Shown: one piece after another, positions 11,272-22,500 of the stretch
Layout: the number at the start of each line of letters is the position of its first letter
How positions within the stretch are numbered: the stretch's first letter is position 1
Assembly: GCF_029867415.1 (NCBI RefSeq)
Contig: NC_081181.1
Location: 117,863,888 to 117,927,887, forward strand
Direction of reading: 5' to 3'
DNA length: 64,000 bases
Source: Vicia villosa
Lineage: Eukaryota; Streptophyta; Magnoliopsida; Fabales; Fabaceae
Made by a program: the position numbers and the translations under genes
Notes under the pieces: generated by a model
What the model saw: the letters and a program-made list of their open reading frames with translations, nothing else
The model's database searches: none
What the model was told of the DNA's origin: nothing

Positions 11272-12017
11272 AGTCGCTAATGGGGGTGGCGACAACATTG
11301 TTTTTTAGGAGTTGTCGCCAATGGGGGTGGCGACTAGATTGATTTTCTGGAGTTGTCGCCAATGGGGGTGGCGACTTGCTTCGAGGCAAATTTTGAACCA
11401 TTGCATGCACTTGTCTTGTCACACTTATTTATATGTTTTAATTGTGTTTCTTTTGGCTATAAATAGGTATACAAATTTGTTCATTTTCATCATCACCAAA
11501 CAACTTTCATCAGAGCAAATCGTTTATACAACTTCTGCAAACATGTCTCTCCTAACTATGGGTCAAGAGCATCGAGGAACCATAGCAAACATTGCCGAAT
11601 ACGTAAGTTTGAGTAAATTCAATTTATTTAGTTATGGTTCAAATATTTAATTTTTTAAATTAAGTTTACTCATTTCAAACATTCAAATACTTATGCTTCA
11701 ATATTGTTTTTATAGGATTTCACGAGATTTCGGACCCGTGCGAAACCGATGAATGCTCCCGACCCTTGGATTGTGTCTTATGTTGAACGTGCGAGATTTG
11801 GTACTTTTTTATTTATTGATATTATTTTTCCAAACTAAAAATATAGTTAAAAATAATAGGTGAAAAAAATAATATAAAAAAATTGAAATAAATAAAATCA
11901 AGGGGAGGTGTTGTCGCCAAGGGGGTGGCGACAACACCTGTTTTTTGCATGCATTCGTCAGACCCATTGGCGACAACAATATAGGTTAAGTGTTGTCGCC
12001 ACCCCCCTGGCGACAAC
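11272..12017. repeat. GTTGTCGCCA palindromes (MULE subterminal repeats)
   Basis: The imperfect palindrome GTTGTCGCCA, a G-rich spacer of about 5 bases, then TGGCGACAAC occurs at about 11272-11296, 11311-11335, 11352-11376, 11907-11938 (13-bp perfect arms, GGTGTTGTCGCCA) and 11992-12017, with a half site at 11967-11976. The same unit sits inside the left inverted repeat at 9214-9238. Repeats of this kind near transposon ends are often transposase-binding sites; here that is inference. Confidence 0.8.
11543..11838 (+). pseudogene. plant mobile domain (PMD, MAIN/MAIL1-like) protein, 5' fragment
   Basis: Divergent from the transposase, an ATG at 11543 gives MSLLTMGQEHRGTIANIAEY. The exon ends at 11602 before a GTAAGT donor, and a second exon begins at 11716 after TATAG with DFTRFRTRAKPMNAP, continuing DPWIVSYVERARFGTF. 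This is the start of the plant mobile domain (aminotransferase-like PMD), a domain known both in MAIN/MAIL1 host proteins and as an extra gene in MULE and gypsy elements. The frame ends in AT-rich sequence around 11800-11838, so nearly the whole domain is missing. Confidence 0.65.
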
Positions 12018-12121
12018 GTTTTTTTTTTTTTTCAAAAAAAATGCTATTTTGGTAATTTATTTGAAATACTTTGTTATTTCTGGAATTTTTAAAAAAAAAT
12101 TAGTTATTCAAAAAAAAATTC

Positions 12122-12130
12122 TGTTTTTGT
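12122..12130. repeat. MULE target-site duplication, right
   Basis: The 9-bp word TGTTTTTGT directly follows the right inverted repeat. It is identical to 9104-9112. Confidence 0.85.
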
Positions 12131-12724
12131 TATTGTGAAGTGATATGTGATGTTTCTTCTTGCATGTACTATACACTGCTTTGATGTGATTCCGACTTTG
12201 AATAAAGGGAAAAAACCACTCCTTCCCCATCTGTGACGCCAAAGACACTTCCTGAAGCTGATGTAAGGGAGACTATATGGACGGAGGATGTCGTGGCGGT
12301 GGAAATTAGAAAGAAGGATCAACTCGGTGAAAATGGTGAACTTTGTAGGGCATGAAGGCCAGATATATTAAGGAGTTCAAGACTAGCAAGGATCTTTAGA
12401 ATGTTATCTTAGAGGATGACTACACCCATATTTCTAATTTAAAACGATGGCATAGACTACTATTTTTATTTATTTAACTAATATAATACTAGTAAATAAA
12501 TAAAATATATTTTATTTATAAAATCTATTAAAAAAAACTAAATTGTTCCATTCATTTTAAAACATCACAACAAACATAACAAAAAATATTTTTTTCAACA
12601 TATACTAAAACATCACAACAAAATTAAAAAAATTAAAAGTATAATACTTGCACACTTAAATATAAAATGTTCATGTTAATAATTTGTAGTAAAAAAATGA
12701 TTATAACTATTTTAATAAAAATTA
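12131..12724. other. no gene recognised
   Basis: Short frames only. The first 250 bases may continue the relic into which the MULE inserted; the rest is AT-rich. Confidence 0.4.
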
Positions 12725-12744
12725 CACTACTAGAAATACACGTA

Positions 12745-13060
12745 TCTGCGGAATTTCCTGTGGAAAATATTCTGCAGGAATACCTGCGGATTTTCCTGGG
12801 ACTTTCTTAAATAAAATAAATATTCCTGCGGATCAAGAATTCGCAGAAACTTCTGCAGGAATACCTGCGGATTTTGCTGCGGTTTATATATTTCAAACAT
12901 AAAAGGAAACTATAATGCAAAATCCGCAGGTATATCCGCAGGAATATTTAGTGCCAATTTTGCTGCGGAAACCTATTTTGATAAAACCAAATTATTATAC
13001 ATAATCCGCAGGTAACTCCGCAGGAAATCTTCCTGCGGATTTTGCTGCAAATTTAATTAT
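12745..13060. repeat. CACTA subterminal repeats, left
   Basis: Many copies of CCTGCGGA and its complement TCCGCAGG with short variable spacers. They match those at 18295-18485 and are probable transposase-binding motifs. Confidence 0.85.
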
Positions 13061-14708
13061 TTTCATAAAATAATAGTAATGTTTGTCTAATTTGTTTTAA
13101 AAAAATTAATCATCATATTTAATGGTTAATTATTTAATATTATTATATTGATTAATGTTTTAATGTGAATTGTGTTATTTTTAAATTTTCATCTTAATTT
13201 TTTAATGAAATAAAAGGTATAAAAAATTTGAAAAATAAAATTAATAAAAGGTATTACAAATTTTGAGAATGGTATCGAAGATTTTTTTTTATAATAATCA
13301 ATTTTTACAAAAAATATTACCTAAATAATCATGTTTGGCCATTCTATATTGCGCCTCCTATTTCTTTTAAAAATTTTCAATAACCCGTGAATTTACTGTT
13401 ACTTACGGATTTACCTGCGAATTTACCTGCAAATCGGACATTAAAATATTTTAGTGCAGTTATTTTTGGTAAAAAGTAGGTGGCGCCATATGGAATGGCG
13501 ACTACGTGAAAAATACCCCCAAATATGGTTGACGATTTCTCAATGCATCCCATAGATCTTTTAGACACCACGCAAAATTTCATTTATGCTCCCAGTTTCC
13601 GTGGAGGCATCTTCGAAAACACCCTTTTAAAAAAAATTTGTGGGTATCAATTAAAAAAATTAAATATATTCTGATAAATGGTATGATAATTTTGAAAAAT
13701 AAAATTAATAAATGATATAGAAAAATTCAAAATAAAAATTTGATAAATTTTTAGAGTAGGAATCGAACCTACTATCTATCATATATTGGACCAAATGAAA
13801 AATAATTTACTGAAACAAATATTATATATAGTTTATTAATTTCTTTTTTAATATATTTTTTCTTTTAATATGTTTTAAAAAAATCTTGAAAAAAAAACCT
13901 ATCAGTGTGATATTGGCACGCACAAACCTCGCGCCTCTTTACTTCGTGCTTGACGAAACCCTCGCACTGTGCTGGTACTCGTTCCTCTTCAGAATCTCAT
14001 TATTCCTTTTACAATTACCATGGGTACTAAACGTGAATTTATCATCATTTTCTCAATTTTACTTCGTTTATTTCTTCCCTTCTTTTTCCTCGTTCCGCTA
14101 CTGTTTCATCTTAATCTCTCATATATAGGTTAGATCTACACGTTTTCAATTTTTCGTACTCTTTTTATCATCAATCGGTTAATAACAATCTTGCTTCGTT
14201 TTGCTTGCCTCTTGTTTCATTTCTGCTTTGATTTCTAATAATTGTGTTGAATTACTCAACTGTGTTGATAGTTAATATTGGTATAATTGTGTGTTGAACT
14301 GCTCAACTTGTAGTTCAATTTTATGACCTAATTGTTAGTTGTAAAAGTAAGTTGAGTTTTGCAAACAAGGTGTTTGTTGAAATGCCACAATAAGTATACA
14401 TATGTTGATTGAGTCCGGCGTCATTATAGATGAATGTGTAAAATGCGGGTACTATAGATATCAGTTTGGTGGCTGAAAGCATTTATAGTAGTACTAGTTA
14501 ACTTAGAGGCTATATAGATATATGTGCATTTTTGTTGAATCTTTGAACCGCCTATTAATTTGTTACAATATTGTCCATTTAAATGTTGCTTCATGCAGGA
14601 ATTGTCTACATGTTACTCCATTTACTATATTCTTCATTTAAAGTATTCAGTTAATACCTTCAAGTTCACATAGTTGGTTGGATCTCTGAGTTGTAGATGT
14701 ATTTGCAG
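13061..14708. other. CACTA interior without assignable gene
   Basis: AT-rich. A pyrimidine-rich stretch at 13890-14150 with a small open frame looks like a captured 5' UTR or first exon plus intron, perhaps of the gene whose exon follows at 14709, but no domain is readable. A pol III B-box-like word occurs at about 13750 (complement strand) without an A box. Confidence 0.35.
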
Positions 14709-14829
14709 GTATGCAAATTTCGAAGACAACTATCAGCCCAAGACTGATTTGCTCAAAGCAGTTGCGATATTTGCGGCGGCTGCAACTGGGACGATAGCAA
14801 TTAACCATTCTTGGGTGGCTGCTAATCAC
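14709..14829 (+). pseudogene. captured exon, plastid Na+/H+ antiporter (NhaD/NHD1-like)
   Basis: After a TTTGCAG acceptor the frame reads YANFEDNYQPKTDLLKAVAI, continuing FAAAATGTIAINHSWVAAN and then His. This matches my recollection of an exon near the start of the membrane domain of plant NhaD-type sodium/proton antiporters (NHD1), where Asn-Gln normally precedes the splice donor. Here the last codon is CAC in place of CAG and the donor is GTTCG, so the splice site looks weakened. It is a single isolated exon, with no other antiporter exon recognised in the element. Confidence 0.55.
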
Positions 14830-15117
14830 GTTCGTTATTGTCATTTTAACTGATTTCGCTTCTGCTATGTTTCACAATGAAATACGTGCATTTGCAAAAA
14901 AACTCTAAGTATGATATATTCTGAAAGTTTGTAGTTCTGTGTGATACATTGAAATGACATAACAAACGACTAAATAAGGATCTGATTTCAACAAAAAAAG
15001 AATCTCAATATGAAACCTGTGAAGTCTTAATTTTGTCATACAATTTCAATAAAATAAATGATATGACAAATAAATGATATAATTAAGTGATAGCTATATT
15101 TAAAGATGGTAGCAAAA

Positions 15118-15415
15118 ACTTACTTGGATCAACGTTGACAAGCATAGCAGTACCACCAAAATCACAAGTGCCCCCACCAATCTTAGTGTTCTGCCAGTAG
15201 CTATTGAAATTAAAAGAAGCATGGGCCAACAAAGTGTTGGGCTGAAAGTGAGTTTTGGTGGGCTTGGAACATGTTTTGGTGGGCTTGGAGGTGGTGTTGG
15301 TGGTGGTGAAATTGTAATAATGGTTTTTGGACTTGGAGGTGGGTTTGGAAGAGAGGAATAAGGTTGTGGTGCAAGTGAGTTGAAAGGTGGTAATGGTTGA
15401 GAAGATGTTGAACCA
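15118..15415 (-). pseudogene. captured fragment of an X8-domain (callose-binding/GPI-type) protein
   Basis: On the minus strand a Pro/Ser-rich linker (15415 down to about 15245, with SPPPTPPPSPPKHVPSPPKL) is followed, one frame away, by QPNTLLAHASFNFNSYWQNT and then GGGTCDFGGTAMLVNVDPS. The latter is the C-terminal half of the X8 carbohydrate-binding module of plasmodesmal callose-binding and beta-1,3-glucanase-like proteins. It ends at a GTAAGT donor (about 15117-15122), the normal intron position for such genes. The frameshift between linker and X8 near 15240 disables it. Confidence 0.7.
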
Positions 15416-16599
15416 TATGAATCAGTGTCTAAGTATTTTATTTTGATATCTAAAATATGTTTATGTACACTTGGCTGGTGTATTTCTTATTTTTTGCTAA
15501 TTACTTGATAATTATGATTTTGGTATTATGGTTATTTATATTTTGAGAAAATTCTGATCTACACCATGACTCTGATTTTGAATAGGGTTGGTAATCGAAC
15601 AAACTGAAATGGTTTATAATGTGTTTGAGTACACAGTGCCAACACATGTTCACTTGAATCTACTCTAATATCTTTGCTTGAATCTAGTAGCTGTGTCGAA
15701 CTTCTGAATTATTTGCTGGTTGCCCATCCAAACAGTGGCTTAGTCTAGACTTGATATGAAATGATTCGGTTCATGGCTGAGTTTGAAATGAACTATTGTT
15801 TCAAATTGATCCATTAAACATGCTATATAAGTATAAATAATAGCTATATAAGTATAAATAATAGCTCCAGTATTGAAGTCAGAGAAGTTATTATCAAGGT
15901 TACTTTCTTCTAACTAACCTTCATACTGTTCAATTACCCTTACTTGCATTGTACCCATTGGTTTCTTTTTGTTTTAATTCATCTATGTTGGATAAGTAGA
16001 TGTAGATTCCCTTAAGCCTGTTTGGATAAACATCTCAATTAAACGCTTAGAATAATCCTTTATCATATACTGGTAAATGTTTGTGCATAAGCTAGTTTTA
16101 TAATAGAATATAAAATTAAGCCAAACTGTTTTCATTTAAGTTGTAAGCTGTTTTTCGGAAGTTATCCTTAATAGTTTATGAAAGTAAGCTAAAAACAGTT
16201 TATGCACATATGCATAAGCTGTCCCGATAAACCTTAAAACTGTCTTTAATCAACTTAAGTTTGAGATGCATTTTATGTGTAATAGTGAGAGTACTGAATT
16301 TGTATGTTTTATTTCTTTGGAAGTTTAGTCCAATTGGATATTTAAAACTGTTACTTCCAGGCTGAAATACAAACAGAGAGACAGAGAATACTTCTGTTAG
16401 ATACGTCGAAAGCGCCAGTTGAGACTATACGCTTATCTGTTACTATTAGTTTATGAAATTTATAGAAAATGTTATTCACCGGTTGGACACCTTATCTGTG
16501 ACTACTCCTGCCTCAGACGATTCCACCTATTTTTATTTTCTTTGTGAACATTCAAAGTTCATACTTTTCTAGAGTTATCTTATTTTCTTCTGGCTGCAG

Positions 16600-17469
16600 G
16601 TTCCGAATTCATTAATTTCCCTTGTGACAGTGATATTGAGAAAAGGTGAGGATGATATAACTCAGTTGTATGCATTGAGAACAGTTGAGAATATTTGCAG
16701 CCAAGGAGGGGTCTGGGTGGGACGTTTCACCAGTCAAGATGTTATTAATAATCTCTGCTATATCTATAGAGCGGCAGGGAAACAAGAAAGCATGAGGCTT
16801 ACTGCAGGATCATGTTTAGTACGCTTAGTTCGCTTTAATCTTTCCAGCATTCAGTCTGTTATAGAGAAACTCTCATTCAAGGATCTAGCTTCTGCTCTTG
16901 TCAAAGGCAGTCCGCGAGAGCAGCAAATTAGCTTAAATCTTCTTAACTTAGCAATGCTTGGAAGTCATATGCTCACAAATGTTGGAAGATACCTTATACA
17001 ACTTTCAGAGGATAAGAATCTGATCCCAAGTCTTCTGTCCCTTGTTGAGCAGGGTAGTGAAGTTTTAAAAGGAAAGGCACTTGTTTTTGTGGCTCTCCTC
17101 TGCAAGCACGGTAGAAGGTGGCTTCCACAGTTCTTTTGCAGCCATAAGTTACTCTCAGTGGTGGATAGGCTGGGAAAAGAGAAGGATGCCTTTGTGCGGC
17201 AGTGTTTAGTTGCATTTCTGCATATTGTGGCATCTACTATTCCAAGTTTACTGGATATAATAACAGGGGATTTCCAGCAAATGATGGGAGGAAGGCGCCA
17301 TGGACATATCTCTTCCCTTACCGACAGATCTGCTCCAAAAGCCAATATTAATTTGTTTCCTGTTGTCCTTCATCTTCTTGAAAGTTCAGCTTTTAAGCAT
17401 AAAGTGGCGACACTTCCAGTACTACGGCAGTTGGCGAATCTCATTAAACTCGCAGAGACACCGTTTCAG
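16600..17469 (+). pseudogene. captured exon, RUNKEL-like kinase ARM/HEAT-repeat region
   Basis: A long uninterrupted exon runs from the CTGCAG acceptor (exon start 16600) to a CAG/GTCAGT donor (exon end 17469). It encodes about 290 residues of ARM/HEAT-type helices, with GDFQQMMGGRRHGHISSLT, then RSAPKANINLFPVVLHLLES and FKHKVATLPVLRQLANLIKL. These match my memory of the C-terminal region of RUNKEL, the plant microtubule-associated pseudokinase-type protein needed for cytokinesis. No kinase domain and no start are present. A possible preceding exon begins at 16361 after TTCCAG. The frame is still open, so capture was recent or the copy is young. Confidence 0.7.
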
Positions 17470-18294
17470 GTCAGTGACTCAGCCGTTAGATCTTGTTTAC
17501 TTTTAATCCTATGCTTTCCTGAAATCATGAGTTCTGTCAGAGCTAACCTGCAAAGTTTCATTAGATATTAAGTGTGCTAAGATATAGTCGATAGATAGTC
17601 TACTAATGAAATAAAAGGTGTGTTTTAGAATCTAAGGGTTGACCTCAAATCTCACCAAAAAAGAGTGTTGATCTCAAAATAAGTATTTGATATAATTAAT
17701 CAGTAAGATGAACTTACTTCGGAAGTAACTTTTGTTAAGTTAATAGGCTTAATAACTTTTTTTGTAAACATTAAAGTTCATCAATCCAACTGTTGAATAT
17801 GGTAATATTTTCTTAAAGATCATGCACTCCAAGTTTTAAATTAATTGAATGCTCATGCCTATGTAATCTTATCACCACCTTTTGTATTTTAAAAAATAAA
17901 TTGTATGTTAAGTTAAAATTATATGATGAAGGATCAAATAATTTTTAAACTTCATAAAAAATTGTAGACTTAATCTACTCAATAGAAATTATTAGTTTGG
18001 TAGTAAAAATGCTGAAATTTTATGTCTACAAAGCATTATTCAATTTATCTATGAAAATAGTTACTCTACTTATAATAAATTATAAGATTTGTTAATTTTT
18101 GGAGAAACTCTGCATGAAATATACTTAAGTGACATATATAATGATGTTACGCAATTAGTTTATGCAGTAATAGATAATTATTAAGGGCCTGCATGCTCTG
18201 AGAAGTTCAACACCATAGGGTACACCCCTCCTTGTAATACTGCTAGGGGAGCAAACAATAATATAGAAATATTTTTTTTATTTTAAAAATATAT
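17470..18294. other. CACTA interior, intron-like AT-rich sequence
   Basis: Sequence after the captured RUNKEL-like exon, probably its downstream intron, then unassigned sequence. No gene seen. Confidence 0.4.
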
Positions 18295-18485
18295 TACCTG
18301 CGGATTTACCTGCAGATATTTTCTGCGGAATTTCCTGCGGATTTTTCCTGCGGAATTACCTACAGAACTTCCTGCCGAAAATATTACCATTTAGCTGGGA
18401 ACCAAAAACCGCAGGAAACTCCGCAGGTAACGTGTTTCCTGTGGAAATTTAGCTAAAATCCGCAGGTAATTCCGCAGGAAATTCA
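18295..18485. repeat. CACTA subterminal repeats, right
   Basis: CCTGCGGA and TCCGCAGG words in both orientations, like the left end. Confidence 0.85.
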
Positions 18486-18504
18486 AGTATTTCTAGTAGT
18501 GTTA

Positions 18505-19516
18505 CATAAATTCAAGAAAATAAAGTTGATAGATAAGTTCTTAACTTGTGCCTTCGATATTATTCAAATATAAAAGTTTTTTTTAGTTTTTTTACAAGAC
18601 ACTTCAAATTTCAAAGTTATCTTTAAAAAAAAAAAACAGATTTGTCTTTCAAGTGCAGTTGGTAGCTGCAACATGTAGAGGAACATCAAATGCGAGAGCT
18701 TGAATTTGAATTCACAATATTCAACTCTTTCACATTTAAAAAGTGAATTTCAATCACTAAACTATTTGACAATTTTTAAAAAAAAAATTAAGTTTTTTTA
18801 AACTTATTTTTTATAAATTAAAATGCATATAATAACATAAATTCATATTATTGAAGTTCAAAACTTGGACAAAATCACACAATTTTGTAATTTTTTTAAA
18901 AGATGTATTTTTAAAATAATATCTATTAAAATTATTCAAAATAACTTTAAATTTAAATGATATATTGAAATTTTAATATTTAAAAAAGTTATAATAAAAT
19001 AATATTTTAAGAAATACAATTTAAATAAATTTTTAGGACAAAAATTTATAATACTATATACTATTACAAGTATTTTAAAAAAGTTGAAAAAGATAAACTT
19101 TATATTATTTTTTTCCTGAAGTATGTTTGGATTGATGATACAAAATGAAATGAAATATAATGAAGTGGTAAATAACACAATTCTATTAAATATGTAAAAA
19201 GTAGATAGTGTATAATGAAATCGGATGAAATAATTTGTGGCGAATGCAATAGAATTTTTAAGTAAACCTATAAATTTATATTCGGTTTAATTCAACTGTG
19301 ATTATTTTCCATTTCCCTCGATCCAAATATAGCCTAATACTCTTACACAAGAGAAATTTATACAAATATTCCTAAGTGAAATGTAGTTGGTTGGACTTGT
19401 TGGATTGTTTGAATCCCTGCTTCTGTTCATACTCTTAGGAGCTTTAATTATGAAATACTATTAATTTAGAGGTGCTTATCTACTACATATTATTTAGTTC
19501 AATCAATTTCCACATA
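18505..19516. other. no gene recognised
   Basis: Very AT-rich, with short frames only. No transposon ends recognised. Confidence 0.4.
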
Positions 19517-22500
19517 ATTATCACTTCACTTTTGCTCCCATATGCGCTGCTACTTTTTTTTTGTTTAATCAATTAACTTGACTTTTGATGACATTTTCTA
19601 TTTTTATTTTTCTGATATAGCATGTTGCATCTAGTATTTAAATCCATATTGAAAGAGAGGAAAGAACCATGCTTCTGTATTCCCCAAATTTAATTATCAA
19701 ACACAGTCTTATATTTTTTTGTTACCTATGTCTTGGTATTTATATCTTCATCTCTTTACCTTATCCTTAATGTTCTTATACCCAAACAGAAGTGTCACAA
19801 TGGCGCTAGGAAACCAAACCGATCATTTGGCATTACTCCAATTCAAGCAGTTGATATCTAGTGATCCATATGGTATCTTAGATTCTTGGAACAGTTCTAC
19901 CCACTTCTGCAAATGGAATGGAATCATGTGTAGTCCCAAGCATCAAAGAGTAACAACATTGATGTTGCAAGGATACAATTTGCATGGATCCATATCTCCA
20001 TATATTGGCAATCTCTCTCATATGAGATTCCTCAATCTTGGAAGCAACAGCTTCAACGGAAACATTCCACAAGAGTTCGGTCGTTTGTCACGATTAAGGT
20101 TTCTCCTTCTAGTCAACAATTCCCTGGATGGAGAATTTCCTATGAACTTGACAAAGTGCTCTGAGCTCAAAGGAATACACATATCAGGAAACAATCTTAC
20201 TGGAAATATACCTAGTCAAATTGGTTCTCTTCAAAAGCTTCAAAATTTTATCATGGAGAAAAACAATTTTTCTGGAAAAATCCCACCTTCTATAAGGAAT
20301 CTGTCATCCCTTTTTCATTTTGGGACTGGCTACAATAACTTGAAGGGAAATCTTCCACAAGAATTGTGCTACCTAAAACAGTTAGAGGGATTATCAATGC
20401 ATGCCAACAAATTGTCTGGTACACTTCCTTCTTGTTTTTATAATATGTCATCTCTTACTTCAATCTCAGCTGCAGAAAATAACTTCACTGGCTCTCTTCC
20501 ATCCAATATGTTCCACACCCTCCCCAATCTCCAATATTTTGCCATTGGAGGGAATCAAATCTCAGGTTTGATCCCTATTTCCATTTCAAATGCTTCCACT
20601 TTGGTATTATTTGATATAAGTAGAAATCATTTGGTCGGACAAGTTCCAAATCTAGGGAAGATACAAAGTCTTCAGTGGCTAAATTTGGCTCACAACAATA
20701 TTGGCGACAATTCAACAAAAGATTTGGAATTTTTAAACTCATTGACAAACAATAGTAATTTGGAAATTCTCTGTGTATCTTATAATAATTTTGGAGGTAG
20801 TTTGAAAATGTCTATAGGAAATTTATCCACCCTACTTAGTCAATTTGTTATAGGAGGAAACCAAATATATGGACGAATCCCAATGGAATTAGGAAATCTA
20901 ATTAGCTTGAGTCTCTTAACCATGGAAGGTAACCATTTGGAAGGAAGAATTCCAACTACTTTTGGGAAGTTTCAAAAGATACAATTGCTAAGTTTGGCTC
21001 GAAACAGATTATCAGGGGATACACCAGCATCCATAGGCAATCTCAGTCAGCTGTATGATTTGGAACTAGATGACAATATGTTAGAAGGATATATTCCTCG
21101 AAGTATTGGAAATTGTCAAATGTTACAATACTTAAGCCTTTCACAAAACAACCTGACAGGACTCATACCATCAGAGATTTTTAGTATTCCGTCTTTGACA
21201 AATTTATTGGATTTGTCACTAAACTCACTGAGTGGTGGCTTACCGAAAGAAGTGGGCATGCTAAAAAATATCAATGATCTAGACGTCTCTATGAATCATT
21301 TGTCTGGTGACATTCCTGAAACTATTGGTGAATGTCTCAAAGGTCTTCGATATTTAGACCTTTCAAGTAATCAATTGTATGGACCAATTCCTAAAGTTAT
21401 GCAGAATAACTCCGGCTTAGAATACTTGAATGTTTCTTTTAACATGCTGGAAGGTCAGGTGCCAACAAACGGTGTCTTTGGAAATGCAACCCAAATAGCA
21501 TTGATTGGTAACAGTAAACTTTGTGGAGGTATTTCAAAACTACATCTACCACCATGCCTTATCAAGAGTGAGAAGCACACAAAACACCATAAATTCAGGA
21601 TGGTAGCAGTGATAGTTAGTGTGGTTTCTTTTCTTATACTGTCATTTATTATAACTATCTACTTCATGAAGAAAAGAAACAAAAAACAATCATTTGATTC
21701 ACCCAAAATTGACCACCTAACTAAGGTTTCATACCAAGAATTATATCAAGGAACCGATGGATTCTCGACTAGAAACTTGATTGGATCAGGAAGTTTTGGT
21801 TCAGTGTACATAGGAAATCTTGTGTCAGAAAATAACTTTGTCGCCGTAAAGGTCTTGAACCTCCAAAAGAAAGGAGCACACAAAAGTTTCATTGTTGAAT
21901 GTAATGTACTCAAAAACATTAGACACCGGAATTTAGTTAAGATTTTAACTTGTTGTTCTGGTACGGATTACAAGAATCAAGAATTTAAAGCTCTAGTTTT
22001 TGAGTACATGAAAAATGGAAGCTTAGAACAGTGGTTGCATCACGAGATTTTAAATGCAGAGCATCCAATAACATTGGACCTTGGTCATAGATTAAACATC
22101 ATTATCGATGTTGCTTCTGCGTTAAATTATCTTCATCAAGAATGTGAACAGTTGGTCATTCATTGTAAAGCCAAGCAATGTCCTTCTTGATGAAGACATG
22201 GTTGCTCATGTGGGTGATTTTGGCATAGCAAGACTTGTCTCAACCATTGATGGTAAATCTCATACAAATACTAGCACAATGGGAATAAAAGGAACCGTTG
22301 GTTATGCTCCTCCAGGTATGTTTTAAATTCTCCTATGTTTGGTGTAGGCTAAATATTTTACTAGTGAGATGGTATTAATATATTTTTCTTCATGTTATAG
22401 AGTATGGAATGGGTTCTGAAGTGTCCACGTGTGGTGACATGTATAGCTTTGGAATTCTTTTGTTGGAAATGCTTACGGGTAGAAGACCCACTGACGATGT

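Larger units (their letters stand above)
9113..12121 (-). mobile_element. non-autonomous MULE (Mutator-like element), 3.0 kb
   Basis: The ends are inverted repeats of roughly 130 bp (9113-9240 and 11990-12121) that start GATTTTTT and GAATTTTT and share GAATAAC, a run ATTTCAAATAAATTA and an inner GTTGTCGCCA palindrome. The flanks carry the same 9-bp word TGTTTTTGT at 9104-9112 and 12122-12130, a Mutator-type target duplication. Inside are a transposase remnant on minus, a plant-mobile-domain remnant on plus, and repeated palindromes between 11272 and 12017. The shared region between the two divergent genes (11008-11300) contains short tandem TATTTGTGA words. Without a catalytic core it could move only with help. 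Confidence 0.9.
12725..18501. mobile_element. non-autonomous CACTA (En/Spm) element carrying host gene pieces, 5.8 kb
   Basis: The two ends share the 15-bp inverted repeat CACTACTAGAAATAC (12725-12739 and 18487-18501), flanked by the 3-bp duplication TTA (12722-12724 and 18502-18504), as expected for CACTA. Dense subterminal repeats of the CCTGCGGA/TCCGCAGG type occupy 12745-13060 and 18295-18485 in both orientations. No transposase-like frame is found. Instead it carries fragments of three unrelated plant genes (see 14709, 15118 and 16600), in mixed orientation and still with intron borders, so they were copied from genomic DNA and not from mRNA. Confidence 0.9.

Noticed and set aside
13740..13800. 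Complement contains AGGTTCGATTCC, a pol III B-box-like word
   Set aside because: No A box at tRNA spacing and no foldable cloverleaf by eye. Probably chance or a decayed SINE.
18640..18720. Possible tRNA-derived SINE (GCAGTTGGTAGCTGC followed by GCTTGAATTTGAATTC)
   Set aside because: The B-box match is poor and the spacing is uncertain, so it was not annotated.
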